Positions 1-7,660 of a stretch of DNA of 59,237 bases are shown here, piece by piece. The stretch's first letter is position 1. Each line of letters opens with the position of its first letter. The notes beneath the pieces were generated by a model. That model saw only the letters and a list, made by a program, of their open reading frames with translations, had not been told where the DNA came from and did not search any database. The position numbers and the translations under genes were made by a program. Source of the stretch: a virus; IMG/VR virus record IMGVR_UViG_3300027896_000047, positions 1 through 59,237 of that record. The stretch is one strand, 5' to 3'.

Positions 1-415
1 TATAATAATGTTGTAGACCAGAACCACCTCGATACACACCAATGTTTGTTGTGTTGTACGGTTTAGTCCATCCAGCAGATGCAGTTTTAGTGGTGATTGT
101 GCCAGTAGGATTATTATTAGTAATTCCTGTTGTAGTATATGTGAATGTATTCCCACCAGTTACAGTTATTACAAACTCCCCATTGTATGCATTATCACTA
201 GATCCTGCGATAGTCTGCCTAGATGCTGATGTGAGTAAGTGATTGGAAGTTGTAGTTACTGTAACTAAACCTGCATTATTTGATAGACTTGTAACGTTTT
301 GTTGCCCATAACCGTTTACAAGGCATGCATCTAAAATGGGAATTAAGTACCCTGCATTCCCATAAAGTGTAGGAGCACCAGCATCAGTAGAACGAAATAT
401 TTTAACATTTCCCAT
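1..415 (-). CDS. Partial phage virion/tail protein (N-terminal part)
   Basis: An open frame on the minus strand begins at the ATG at 413-415 (protein starts MGNVKIFRSTDAGAP) and stays open to the left edge, so the C-terminus is outside the window. About 138 residues are visible. They are rich in Thr, Asn, Gly and Val, with short beta-prone stretches such as VTVTTTSNHLLT and GEFVITVTGGNTFTYTT, as in beta-sandwich modules of phage structural proteins. The start lies 20 bases from the end of the next minus-strand gene, so the two are probably co-transcribed. I do not recognise a family; virion or tail component is inferred from composition and context. Confidence 0.7.
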   Translation of the reverse strand, partial: MGNVKIFRSTDAGAPTLYGNAGYLIPILDACLVNGYGQQNVTSLSNNAGLVTVTTTSNHLLTSASRQTIAGSSDNAYNGEFVITVTGGNTFTYTTTGITNNNPTGTITTKTASAGWTKPYNTTNIGVYRGGSGLQHYY

Positions 416-435
416 TATTTACTATATCCCTTTTA

Positions 436-1419
436 TTAAGAAGAGGCAGCTTGCCCTCTAAGTATATGTTTAAAATTAGTATAAGTATTTGTATCTCCAG
501 CGGTTATAATTCTTTTAAACCAAAGTGCAATAGCTGAAGGGTATGTTACAAATGTTACAGTGTCATTTGTATTCCAGGTACCCTGCCAAATCCCATAATA
601 CAATACAAAGTAAGGGGCGTTCGTTAATGTATTTAAAGGGATAAAATTCTCTGTTATATTCCCATCCCCCACATACCCAAGTGAATCTCCATGTAATGTG
701 AAATGAGTTGAATTATAAAAAGAAAGAGTCCAAATTTGGTATGCAGTTCCAAGATTAACTGTATCAATATCGTATTCTGAGATATTTAATATACCAGAGG
801 AACTTGTAGTTGTTAATCCATCATATGTTGTAATTAAATCATTAACTGGCAAAATAGAACTGATTACAGTAGTAGATGAGGTATATGTGCCTTGTATAGA
901 ATCACCAGCATGTAAAGTGATTGCTATATTTAAATTATTTATACTTACTGTTACGTTATTAAAATATTCACTTTGTGTAGCATTTCCAATTCGTATGTTA
1001 TCACCAGTGACAAAAGTTACTATATTTACATTCTCTAAAGTGCCTTGTAAAATAGTTGCTCCAGCTGACACACTGATTCTAAGTTGTGCAGAGCCATAAA
1101 ATCTAGTTGTGTTTTGTATATCTAATTGTGTATCAGTGTTATTACCTTCACAAAATACAATAATATCATTACCCGACGTATATTGTGTCAATGCTACAAT
1201 AGGATTTCGTAATGCTAAATTACTACTGTTATTATTTTTCCAGAAGACTTTTCGCCATGTGGTACTGCCGTTTAGTTTCTCATTATCGGAAACATCTGGG
1301 AATATATTATCTTGTACACCACTTACAGCAATATTTGAGGACATTACCCCGCCATTACTCAAATCAGAGGTGTTTTTGGTAGCTGTATATAAAACTAAAT
1401 CAGTTGTATTAAATGACAT
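436..1419 (-). CDS. Hypothetical phage structural protein, 327 aa
   Basis: An uninterrupted minus-strand frame of 327 residues, rich in Thr, Ser, Asn and Ile with few charged residues and no signal peptide. It has many alternating beta-type segments (for example near residues 95-170) and no catalytic motif. Composition and orientation match the neighbouring partial virion protein and the late genes at 38-53 kb. It is divergent from the plus-strand block that starts at 1554. Its role as a tail, baseplate or appendage component is inferred from context only. Confidence 0.7.
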   Translation of the reverse strand: MSFNTTDLVLYTATKNTSDLSNGGVMSSNIAVSGVQDNIFPDVSDNEKLNGSTTWRKVFWKNNNSSNLALRNPIVALTQYTSGNDIIVFCEGNNTDTQLDIQNTTRFYGSAQLRISVSAGATILQGTLENVNIVTFVTGDNIRIGNATQSEYFNNVTVSINNLNIAITLHAGDSIQGTYTSSTTVISSILPVNDLITTYDGLTTTSSSGILNISEYDIDTVNLGTAYQIWTLSFYNSTHFTLHGDSLGYVGDGNITENFIPLNTLTNAPYFVLYYGIWQGTWNTNDTVTFVTYPSAIALWFKRIITAGDTNTYTNFKHILRGQAASS

Positions 1420-1488
1420 ACATACCCTATGCAGATTAAGAATTTATTTTACTATGTTTTACTTTAAGAAGATTTCGCTAATTTCTCA

Positions 1489-1517
1489 TTGCATTTTTGT
1501 TTGTATTTATGTATAAT
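1489..1517 (+). promoter_or_regulatory. Sigma70-like promoter, TTGCAT-N17-TATAAT
   Basis: TTGCAT at 1489-1494, a 17-base spacer ending in ATG, and a perfect TATAAT at 1512-1517. It lies 36 bases before the ATG at 1554 and reads into the plus-strand block. The same layout recurs before other plus-strand operons in the window (2251, 4594, 14036, 15573, 35836, 53654). Confidence 0.7.
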
Positions 1518-1553
1518 CATAACATATTAGAATTTATTTTTATAAGAGAATTT

Positions 1554-1823
1554 ATGCTATACAGAATGAACATATCAGAACTATCAGAGATAACTGATAT
1601 TGCTTCTTTAGATGACAAAGTAGTGGTTTATTTTATTAAATGCCCTATGTGTTCATATAAAAGGATTTCATATTCTCTAGATATAATTATGTCTGTGTGC
1701 AAAGCACACATTCATTATACACATCCTAAAGAAATGATTGACAATAAAAACATAGTATATAAGATGGTAACTATAGATAAAGATTTGTATTTACAATTAC
1801 ATGATGTTGTTTTAATAGATTAA
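1554..1823 (+). CDS. Small hypothetical protein with possible zinc-binding Cys/His pairs
   Basis: The likely product has 89 residues starting MLYRMNISELSE. An upstream TTG in frame (1497) falls inside the promoter, so the ATG at 1554, preceded by GAGAA, is preferred. Residues KCPMCSYKR and SVCKAHIHYTH give a CxxC pair followed by Cys and His residues, compatible with one metal site. It is the first gene of the plus-strand block, directly after a consensus promoter, so it is probably expressed early. Function unknown. Confidence 0.65.
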   Translation: MLYRMNISELSEITDIASLDDKVVVYFIKCPMCSYKRISYSLDIIMSVCKAHIHYTHPKEMIDNKNIVYKMVTIDKDLYLQLHDVVLID

Positions 1824-1834
1824 AAGGAGAAGAT

Positions 1835-2203
1835 ATGGGATGCCCTGAATCATGCGCACTCATTCAAAAAATAGCAGAAGAAGGATTACCAAGAGTAGAA
1901 GGAGCCTGTTCTACTTTAGAACAATCAATTAATGTAAGTGAAATTACTATAAAATCATTATATGAATTAATTGAATTGTACGAAGTGGCATTACATAGGG
2001 TCACTGATTACGAAAATAAGATTTTAAAGTTACGAAAAGAGAAATATTTACTAGAGCACGAAAATCAAAACCTTACCAACCAAATTATAGAATCTCAAGC
2101 GGAGAAACAACAGTTTATTGAGATACTAAAAAAATATAGTGATGAAGGGAAAGTATTTGATATCACTTCATTTTTAAATAAAACATGTGCTATAATCCAT
2201 TAG
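1835..2203 (+). CDS. Small hypothetical coiled-coil protein, 122 aa
   Basis: A good Shine-Dalgarno (AAAGGAG) lies just before the ATG, 11 bases after the previous stop. Residues about 45-105 have a charged heptad-like pattern (ILKLRKEKYLLEHENQNLTN) that predicts a coiled coil. The N-terminus holds Cys3 and Cys7 (MGCPESC). No enzyme motif is visible. It probably shares the 1489 promoter with the gene before it. Confidence 0.7.
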   Translation: MGCPESCALIQKIAEEGLPRVEGACSTLEQSINVSEITIKSLYELIELYEVALHRVTDYENKILKLRKEKYLLEHENQNLTNQIIESQAEKQQFIEILKKYSDEGKVFDITSFLNKTCAIIH

Positions 2204-2250
2204 TTTAAAAATCATAAATTTTTATTTTTAGTATTGTATGCATTTTTTTA

Positions 2251-2279
2251 TTGCATAATTATTTTTAATATATTATATT
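2251..2279 (+). promoter_or_regulatory. Promoter, TTGCAT-N17-TATATT
   Basis: TTGCAT at 2251-2256 and TATATT at 2274-2279 with a 17-base spacer, in the AT-rich gap before the 497-residue HTH-repeat gene. The -35 box is identical to the one at 1489. Confidence 0.55.
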
Positions 2280-2339
2280 GTATATCATACTCGTAAAGTT
2301 AATTAGTTAAGTCCACAAATTCAACTACAAATAGTTCAT

Positions 2340-3833
2340 ATGTATACAATGCAAGATCATACAAATTTTAGAAAAGTTGTCTCTAGTTCGATAGAGGCTA
2401 TCGTGCATACTAAATTAAATGCAGGTAATTTTTTACATAAGTGTGTAAGCACGTCAAAGAGTGGTAGCTTTCTTCCCTTTTATGAAAGGACTCTTTTACG
2501 TCTTAATGCATCTATGTCTACCACTGAATTTTTTAATTTAGGGATCAATAAAATACAATTACCTAAAAAAGAGGCTGAGAAAATTTTAACATACGAATTA
2601 ACTGAATCATATAGAGCTCTTCTTGGATTTGTCTATATGTATAGAAGAACTCCTAAAGGAGCGTGTTCAGTAATTGCTGGTAAGTTACATATAAATAGTA
2701 ACTATTTAAGGCAGGTTTTATCAGAATACGTTTCTTGTAGTTCTAAATTACTTAATTCTATCGCATCGTTATATGGCACTACTTATGAAACATTCGTAAC
2801 GATGGGAGAATGTGTACATAAAAGTGATTTTGCGACACTGGATACCACAATTTATAATTTAAAAGACACTATTGATTTCAAAAAAAATGAGATAGCAGTT
2901 GTACCTTTCACCAATACTTCAAATGCTGATTTTTCCGATCAACGCAATATGTCAATTCTTTTAGGTTTAGGTCTAAATAAATTATTACAAATTAAAGGAA
3001 TTGAACAGTCATTAAGTATAGCTTCAATGTTTGATATGAGTTCAGGGACATTTAATAAAATATTGAATTTTACTAAATTTCCAAATAATGTTTTTAATTA
3101 CACTATGTACCAAAGTATTGTGGATGGATTACATACAACATTTAATGAATTATTTACTATTGGTTTAACTGAGTATAATACATATAACCCTTCTTCATAT
3201 CTTGTTGAGAATGATCGTAAGCAGTTAGTGCATGATTCGATTATTAATGAAAGAAAAAAAGTACTGACAACATATAGAGATATTGTTACTTTACTTAATA
3301 TACCTTCATATAAAACAATCCTTGTTAATGTATCAGGGATAGACTTTCCACATTTAAGTAGAATCGATTCAATTGGTGCAATACCAAGTGAGAAAGTGTT
3401 AAGTAAAATAGCAAATGCTTTTGGATCAACATATCAATATTTTTTAGAGATAGGTAATCTCTCGAAAGAACTCAGAGAAATTGAGATTCGGAAAATTCTA
3501 AAACTTGACAGTCCTATTAATAAATATTACAAAGAAAAACAATGCGACGTAGTGACTGTTACAAAAGATATTTCAAATGTGTTACAGTATGTTGCTTTTA
3601 TGTATAAAGAAAAAAGTATACGTACTTGGGCAAAGAAAGCGAATATAAGTTACTCATGTATTCACAAAATTAAAAATGCTGGAAATAAACCATCAAAAAG
3701 AACCATTCAAAAATTAGCTGCTGTTGTAGGTATTGCTTCTGAAGATTTAATTGATATGGGTAAAAGTATTACTGATCCTTCTATTCCAATAACCTCTGAT
3801 TCACGTTTTGATGTTTTTCTAATATTTAAATAA
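2340..3833 (+). CDS. Protein with about five tandem degenerate XRE-type HTH repeats
   Basis: The 497-residue protein appears to be built from one module of 55-70 residues repeated about five times (near 13-69, 86-156, 205-276, 302-373 and 410-475). Each copy ends in a similar helix: TTEFFNLGI, TTYETFVTMGE, TTFNELFTIGL, STYQYFLEIGN, ASEDLIDMGK. The last copy is the clearest, with an XRE/Cro-like turn (IRTWAKKANISYSCIHKIKNAG, about 427-448, followed by PSKRTIQKLAAVVG). The earlier copies look eroded. XRE domains bind DNA, so a role as a regulator or DNA-coating protein is inferred. The gene has its own promoter and is followed by a strong terminator, so it is a single-gene unit. No catalytic motif is visible. 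Confidence 0.6.
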   Translation: MYTMQDHTNFRKVVSSSIEAIVHTKLNAGNFLHKCVSTSKSGSFLPFYERTLLRLNASMSTTEFFNLGINKIQLPKKEAEKILTYELTESYRALLGFVYMYRRTPKGACSVIAGKLHINSNYLRQVLSEYVSCSSKLLNSIASLYGTTYETFVTMGECVHKSDFATLDTTIYNLKDTIDFKKNEIAVVPFTNTSNADFSDQRNMSILLGLGLNKLLQIKGIEQSLSIASMFDMSSGTFNKILNFTKFPNNVFNYTMYQSIVDGLHTTFNELFTIGLTEYNTYNPSSYLVENDRKQLVHDSIINERKKVLTTYRDIVTLLNIPSYKTILVNVSGIDFPHLSRIDSIGAIPSEKVLSKIANAFGSTYQYFLEIGNLSKELREIEIRKILKLDSPINKYYKEKQCDVVTVTKDISNVLQYVAFMYKEKSIRTWAKKANISYSCIHKIKNAGNKPSKRTIQKLAAVVGIASEDLIDMGKSITDPSIPITSDSRFDVFLIFK

Positions 3834-3852
3834 TTTTTATTTATACTATTAC

Positions 3853-3888
3853 AAATCGCAGAGTGGGTGCTTACCTACTCTGCGATTT
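3853..3888 (+). terminator. Rho-independent terminator
   Basis: The stem AAATCGCAGAGTgGGT (3853-3868) pairs with 3873-3888 with one mismatch or wobble and a 4-base loop, followed by TTGTTTT. It lies just after the HTH-repeat gene. Confidence 0.85.
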
Positions 3889-3991
3889 TTGTTTTACTAC
3901 AGAAAAGTGTAGAACTTTCCTAATATTTCTGTTACTATAGAAATAATACTATTTTTGTTTATGCTTTGTTCATATTAAGAAAAGGAAATCA

Positions 3992-4579
3992 ATGGATTAC
4001 ACAAAATGTACTATTTGGGAACCTAGTATTAAAACACCTAAAATACCACTTGTAGAAATTAATAGTACTTTTATACCTTTATACCCTGTATTTATGACTC
4101 GTTTTAGCCCATCGTCATATAGAAGAGGATGGTTTTGGGTGTATGAATGTACAAAGTGTGGGAAAGAACGTCTAATGTCAAGAGGGTTTACAGTATACAA
4201 TGAATGTACATGTGTAGCCCATCGTCAAGTAACAAGAGTGCCAATATTTCCTAGAGAGGAACATGCATTATGTAGTGGATGTGGGAAAGATTTCGTGTAC
4301 ACAAAATTAGCCGGGACTCATTTTATAAAATATTGTGGTAATGAATGCACTGCTTTAGCTAAAAGTACTTTTCAAAAAAATTGGAGTGTTGAGCATAAAA
4401 AATTATCTGTGATTGAAGGATTTAATAGAGTCAAAATATGTATGAGATATGACGGGGTTTCATATGCATTATGTGATCATTATCATGTGTGTTTAACTTT
4501 TAGAATTGACGGGGATTTAGGACCTCATTATATTGAAGGTGGTGGATGTTACATATTTTCTGGGAAAAACATAGTATAA
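3992..4579 (+). CDS. Hypothetical protein with two zinc-ribbon-like Cys clusters, 195 aa
   Basis: Two treble-clef or zinc-ribbon-like regions are visible. The first is YECTKCGKERLM followed by NECTCVAH (about residues 50-75). The second is LCSGCGKDF followed by KYCGNECTALAK (about 91-128). Paired CxxC knuckles usually bind structural zinc. An AAAGGA ribosome-binding site precedes the ATG. The gene stands between a terminator and a promoter. The C-terminus (about 145-195) has no recognised motif. A nucleic-acid-binding role is possible but not shown. Confidence 0.65.
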   Translation: MDYTKCTIWEPSIKTPKIPLVEINSTFIPLYPVFMTRFSPSSYRRGWFWVYECTKCGKERLMSRGFTVYNECTCVAHRQVTRVPIFPREEHALCSGCGKDFVYTKLAGTHFIKYCGNECTALAKSTFQKNWSVEHKKLSVIEGFNRVKICMRYDGVSYALCDHYHVCLTFRIDGDLGPHYIEGGGCYIFSGKNIV

Positions 4580-4593
4580 AGTGTAAAAAACGC

Positions 4594-4622
4594 TTGTATT
4601 TGATTTATAAATAGTGTAAAGT
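4594..4622 (+). promoter_or_regulatory. Promoter, TTGTAT-N17-TAAAGT
   Basis: TTGTAT at 4594-4599, a 17-base spacer ending GTG, and TAAAGT at 4617-4622. It matches the plus-strand promoter pattern and precedes the paralogous pair at 4676 and 6198. Confidence 0.5.
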
Positions 4623-4675
4623 GTAATTAGATTTTTAAATTTCTACTATCTACTATTTTACTAAAGGAGTTATCC

Positions 4676-6160
4676 ATGCCAAGTTCTGAGAGTGTAAAAG
4701 AAATTAATGCCGAAGTAGTAACAGCACACCTTTTAAAATATCCTGGCGTTCCATTTAGAGCTACTAATTTTGCACGTAGTTTGCAAAAAGAAGGCTATAA
4801 TGTAAGCGTAGATGTAGCTAATAATTATCTCTGGGCAGTTAGTGCTTCAAAAAGTTTTAAATCTTTTGCGACTGTTACTTCTTCTAATAATTCTCTTTGT
4901 ATAAAAACTCGAAGAACTCGATTTTTAAAAAGTAATGGTACTGTTTTACAAATTGGACTGGTTGCTGAGTTAGAAAAAATGTATACAAAAATTAATCGCG
5001 AATTTCACATAAAAAAGAATGCATGTGTAGAGAAAAAATGTGATGAATTGCTTACTTATATTAATACCCCAACATTATTTTCCAGTACTGCAAATAATGG
5101 GGCATATCATACTAAATCGGTACTCCAGCATTTTTTTAAGAATCAGGGCGTCCTATTAACTGGTAAAATATTTTATAATATTTTACGAAAGGCGGATGTG
5201 TGGATAAGTAGATCTACTGTTACTTTGTATATAAAAGCTATCATAAATTCAAAAGCAATACGTCCTTATCTTACAAATTTATCAACTTCTACTCGTATAG
5301 GTATAAAAAGCATAGCAGCACAAATGCCTACAAGCATTGAAGAATTTCAACGAATTGAAAATAGTGTACGAAGTGAGTACAAAAATATTGATAAAATATA
5401 TCAAGATCGTTATAGAGTGAAAAAGAGGGATCGTTATATAGCGAAAAAACAAGAAGCACTGAAAGCACTACCATTAAAAGAAAAGATATCAAGAAGAACT
5501 AGGGCCTTGAGAATTGCTCCAAGTATGATGATCGACACATTTACTGGTTTGTCAGGATATGATATAAATTCTACTATGTTTCAAAAGTTAGTACAGGAAA
5601 AAGGGGTAAAAGTTAGTACTTCTACAGTATATAGGTATATGATGTCTTTTGTTTTGACGGATTCTTTCCGTGAATACATTAAACCTTCAGTTGTTAGTGG
5701 TACTCTATTTCTACAACATATTAATACTAATTTATATGCAACATTGTTAGACACTGAGAAGTCCCAAATTGTATCTGATATAACCACTACATATAAATTA
5801 ATTGTTAATAAAGACGCATCTGGGCATAAAGGAGCATTTTCAAATGTAATATTAGATGCTCGATTGAATAAAAAGAATTTTTGTACCTTTGTCAAGGAAT
5901 GTATTATACAAGATAAAAGTGATAAAGGGATTGATAAAAGAGTCAATGCAGCTCTCACCGAAAAACCTCAGACACGTTCTGAAGATGTACCAAAAGTAAA
6001 AAAGAAATTTGACGCATTACCTGATATTAGTACATCTCCTAGTATTACTCTTCCTTTAAATACAATAGAAGTTGTTATAGAGTTATTGAAAAGGGAAGAT
6101 TTTGAGAATGCGGTACTTACATCTTCAGGTTCTATTGTTTTTAATTTCAAAAATAAATAA
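4676..6160 (+). CDS. Protein with three tandem helical (wHTH-like) modules; paralogue of next gene
   Basis: A 494-residue basic protein. A module of about 55 residues occurs near 15-65 (LLKYPGVPFRATNFARSLQ), more divergent near 148-200 (VLQHFFKNQGVLLTGKIFYN), and near 285-338 (FQKLVQEKGVKVSTSTVYRY). Each copy ends with an aromatic helix and a hydrophobic strand, which looks like a winged-helix or HTH unit. A helix of type SVRSEYKNIDKIY follows module 2. The C-terminal about 30 residues (NAVLTSSGSIVFNF) form a short beta unit also seen in the next gene. A strong AAAGGAG precedes the ATG. Sequence-specific DNA binding is inferred; I do not recognise a named family. Confidence 0.6.
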   Translation: MPSSESVKEINAEVVTAHLLKYPGVPFRATNFARSLQKEGYNVSVDVANNYLWAVSASKSFKSFATVTSSNNSLCIKTRRTRFLKSNGTVLQIGLVAELEKMYTKINREFHIKKNACVEKKCDELLTYINTPTLFSSTANNGAYHTKSVLQHFFKNQGVLLTGKIFYNILRKADVWISRSTVTLYIKAIINSKAIRPYLTNLSTSTRIGIKSIAAQMPTSIEEFQRIENSVRSEYKNIDKIYQDRYRVKKRDRYIAKKQEALKALPLKEKISRRTRALRIAPSMMIDTFTGLSGYDINSTMFQKLVQEKGVKVSTSTVYRYMMSFVLTDSFREYIKPSVVSGTLFLQHINTNLYATLLDTEKSQIVSDITTTYKLIVNKDASGHKGAFSNVILDARLNKKNFCTFVKECIIQDKSDKGIDKRVNAALTEKPQTRSEDVPKVKKKFDALPDISTSPSITLPLNTIEVVIELLKREDFENAVLTSSGSIVFNFKNK

Positions 6161-6197
6161 ATCGAATTACGTAATTCTACTAGTAAAGGAGATGGAC

Positions 6198-6797
6198 ATG
6201 ATTAAACATTCAAAGAAACGGTATTCATTAGCAGCTGAGGATGCAGTTATGCATCTTTTGTCACGTCCTGGTGTTCCTTTTGGATCATCAACTTTTAGAG
6301 ACAGTTTACGAAAACAAGGGTACCCTATTAGTAATTCTACCGCTGGTAGATATTTTAAAGCATTTTGGAATACACCAGAAATAGCTCCTTTTATTGAACT
6401 TAAAGTTTCGGGTCGACATCGTTTTATTCGTTATAATGGAGGTAAAATAGATAAGTTTAATTCTATTGTTGATAGTGTTCGTCGAGAGTATAGCAAAATA
6501 ACAAATGCTTATTGGATTGCTAAAAAGGTAGCTGCTAGAAGTACAAGAGTAGAAGAGCACAATCATAAATCAGCAATAATTGAAAAGCAGTCTCAAATAG
6601 AGCCTGATAGAATCAAAGAATTGGATGATACTGTGCAGAAGAATACTAAATCAATTAAAGGATTTGTAGATACTCAAAGTACAGCATTACTAAAATTATT
6701 TGGGATTATACGTCACCCAAATATTAAAAAAGCAGTAATTGAGAAAAATGGAATGACTTTCAATGTAACTCTTGAAATCTCTGCTGATAAGGAATGA
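6198..6797 (+). CDS. Single-module paralogue of the preceding protein, 199 aa
   Basis: The start at 6198 is chosen because AAAGGAG sits six bases upstream; longer in-frame starts overlap the previous gene with no ribosome-binding site. Residues 16-65 (MHLLSRPGVPFGSSTFRDSL) match module 1 of the 494-residue neighbour. The following helix (DSVRREYSKITNAYW) matches that protein's linker, and the C-terminus (KKAVIEKNGMTFNV) matches its last 30 residues. The gene therefore resembles one complete repeat unit. It may form mixed complexes with its paralogue; this is inferred. Confidence 0.65.
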   Translation: MIKHSKKRYSLAAEDAVMHLLSRPGVPFGSSTFRDSLRKQGYPISNSTAGRYFKAFWNTPEIAPFIELKVSGRHRFIRYNGGKIDKFNSIVDSVRREYSKITNAYWIAKKVAARSTRVEEHNHKSAIIEKQSQIEPDRIKELDDTVQKNTKSIKGFVDTQSTALLKLFGIIRHPNIKKAVIEKNGMTFNVTLEISADKE

Positions 6798-6798
6798 T

Positions 6799-7278
6799 AT
6801 GACTATTAGAGTCGATTTAATTATAGCAGGTATGTTTATAGGTGCATTTTTGTATGGTTTGTTTTCTTTTTGGCGGTATTGGAAACAGCAAAAAAATATA
6901 CGTCTTCAACAAGAAAAAGAGAAGCAAATACGAGATGCTCTTTACGTAGAACGAGAATCACAACAAAAAGTCATGTATAAAAATTACACTACTAAAAATG
7001 ATAGGAATGTACGTGTAAATCGTTTACGAGACACAAATTTCATCTCTATAGTAGTTACAGAAGCTGCTATCGATGATGAGTATGAAGTGCCAGATCGATG
7101 TTTTGAAATACAGGATGATGTAGTTCTACCCACAGAAGAATTTACTAGTGGGGGAGGGCTATTTGAAGGAAGTGGAGCTAGTGGAAATTACGATAATAGT
7201 GATACATCTAGCACTGTTGATTCTTCTAGTTCTTTCGATAGTGGGTGTAGTTCTTCTGATTGTGGGTCTGGGGATTAA
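6799..7278 (+). CDS. Single-pass membrane protein with Ser/Gly/Asp-rich tail, 159 aa
   Basis: The start ATG at 6799 follows the previous stop by one base, with AAGGAA upstream. Residues 5-25 (VDLIIAGMFIGAFLYGLFSF) form one transmembrane helix followed by a basic coiled segment (KQQKNIRLQQEKEKQ), so the bulk is probably cytoplasmic. The C-terminal about 45 residues are low complexity (GGGLFEGSGASGNYDNSD and then runs of Ser, Asp and Cys), like the flexible tails of TPM/DUF2207-type small membrane proteins. Function unknown. Confidence 0.65.
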   Translation: MTIRVDLIIAGMFIGAFLYGLFSFWRYWKQQKNIRLQQEKEKQIRDALYVERESQQKVMYKNYTTKNDRNVRVNRLRDTNFISIVVTEAAIDDEYEVPDRCFEIQDDVVLPTEEFTSGGGLFEGSGASGNYDNSDTSSTVDSSSSFDSGCSSSDCGSGD

Positions 7279-7310
7279 TAGCATTAACATATTTAATATA
7301 TAGGTGGAGT

Positions 7311-7640
7311 ATGCAGCTTTATCAAATTAAAGACGAGAAATGTCCCGTTTGTGGCTCTCGAATAAAATCTGAAACACAAGAATCACAACATACAAATGGA
7401 CATTGGAATGAGACTCGGGTATTTGAATGCGGTGCTATTATCAGATGGTCTCCTAATTTTATAGATATTGATAGGGTGAGGTGCTATCAATGTCCTAAAA
7501 GTCCTGATGAAGTTTCAAAAAAGGATAAACGAATGGACGCTAAGAACAAAGTTCTTGCATATATTAAAAAATTAAAAGTTGATGATGTATTTAAAGATTC
7601 TCTTTTAGATGGCATTCAATATCGAAATATTGATTATTAA
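7311..7640 (+). CDS. Small zinc-ribbon protein, 109 aa
   Basis: The start MQLYQIKDEKCPVCG at 7311 has GGTGGAG directly upstream. The longer frame from 7260 lacks a ribosome-binding site and overlaps the previous gene. Cys pairs CPVC and CYQC, plus a Cys in FECGAIIRW, give a compact zinc-ribbon layout common in small phage proteins. The C-terminal 40 residues are a charged helix. Its partner or substrate cannot be read from the sequence. Confidence 0.65.
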   Translation: MQLYQIKDEKCPVCGSRIKSETQESQHTNGHWNETRVFECGAIIRWSPNFIDIDRVRCYQCPKSPDEVSKKDKRMDAKNKVLAYIKKLKVDDVFKDSLLDGIQYRNIDY

Positions 7641-7660
7641 AAGGACAGCTGGTGTAATGT

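Noticed and set aside
887-1516. Plus-strand frames opposite the structural gene at 436-1419
   Set aside because: They are antisense to a longer coherent gene, lack ribosome-binding sites and the second overlaps the promoter at 1489.
1497-1553. N-terminal extension of the 1554 gene from TTG at 1497
   Set aside because: It would start inside the promoter's spacer, before any transcript could begin.
6102-6197. Longer start for the 199-residue paralogue
   Set aside because: The extension overlaps the previous gene, lacks a ribosome-binding site and has no match to the paralogue; AAAGGAG fits the ATG at 6198.
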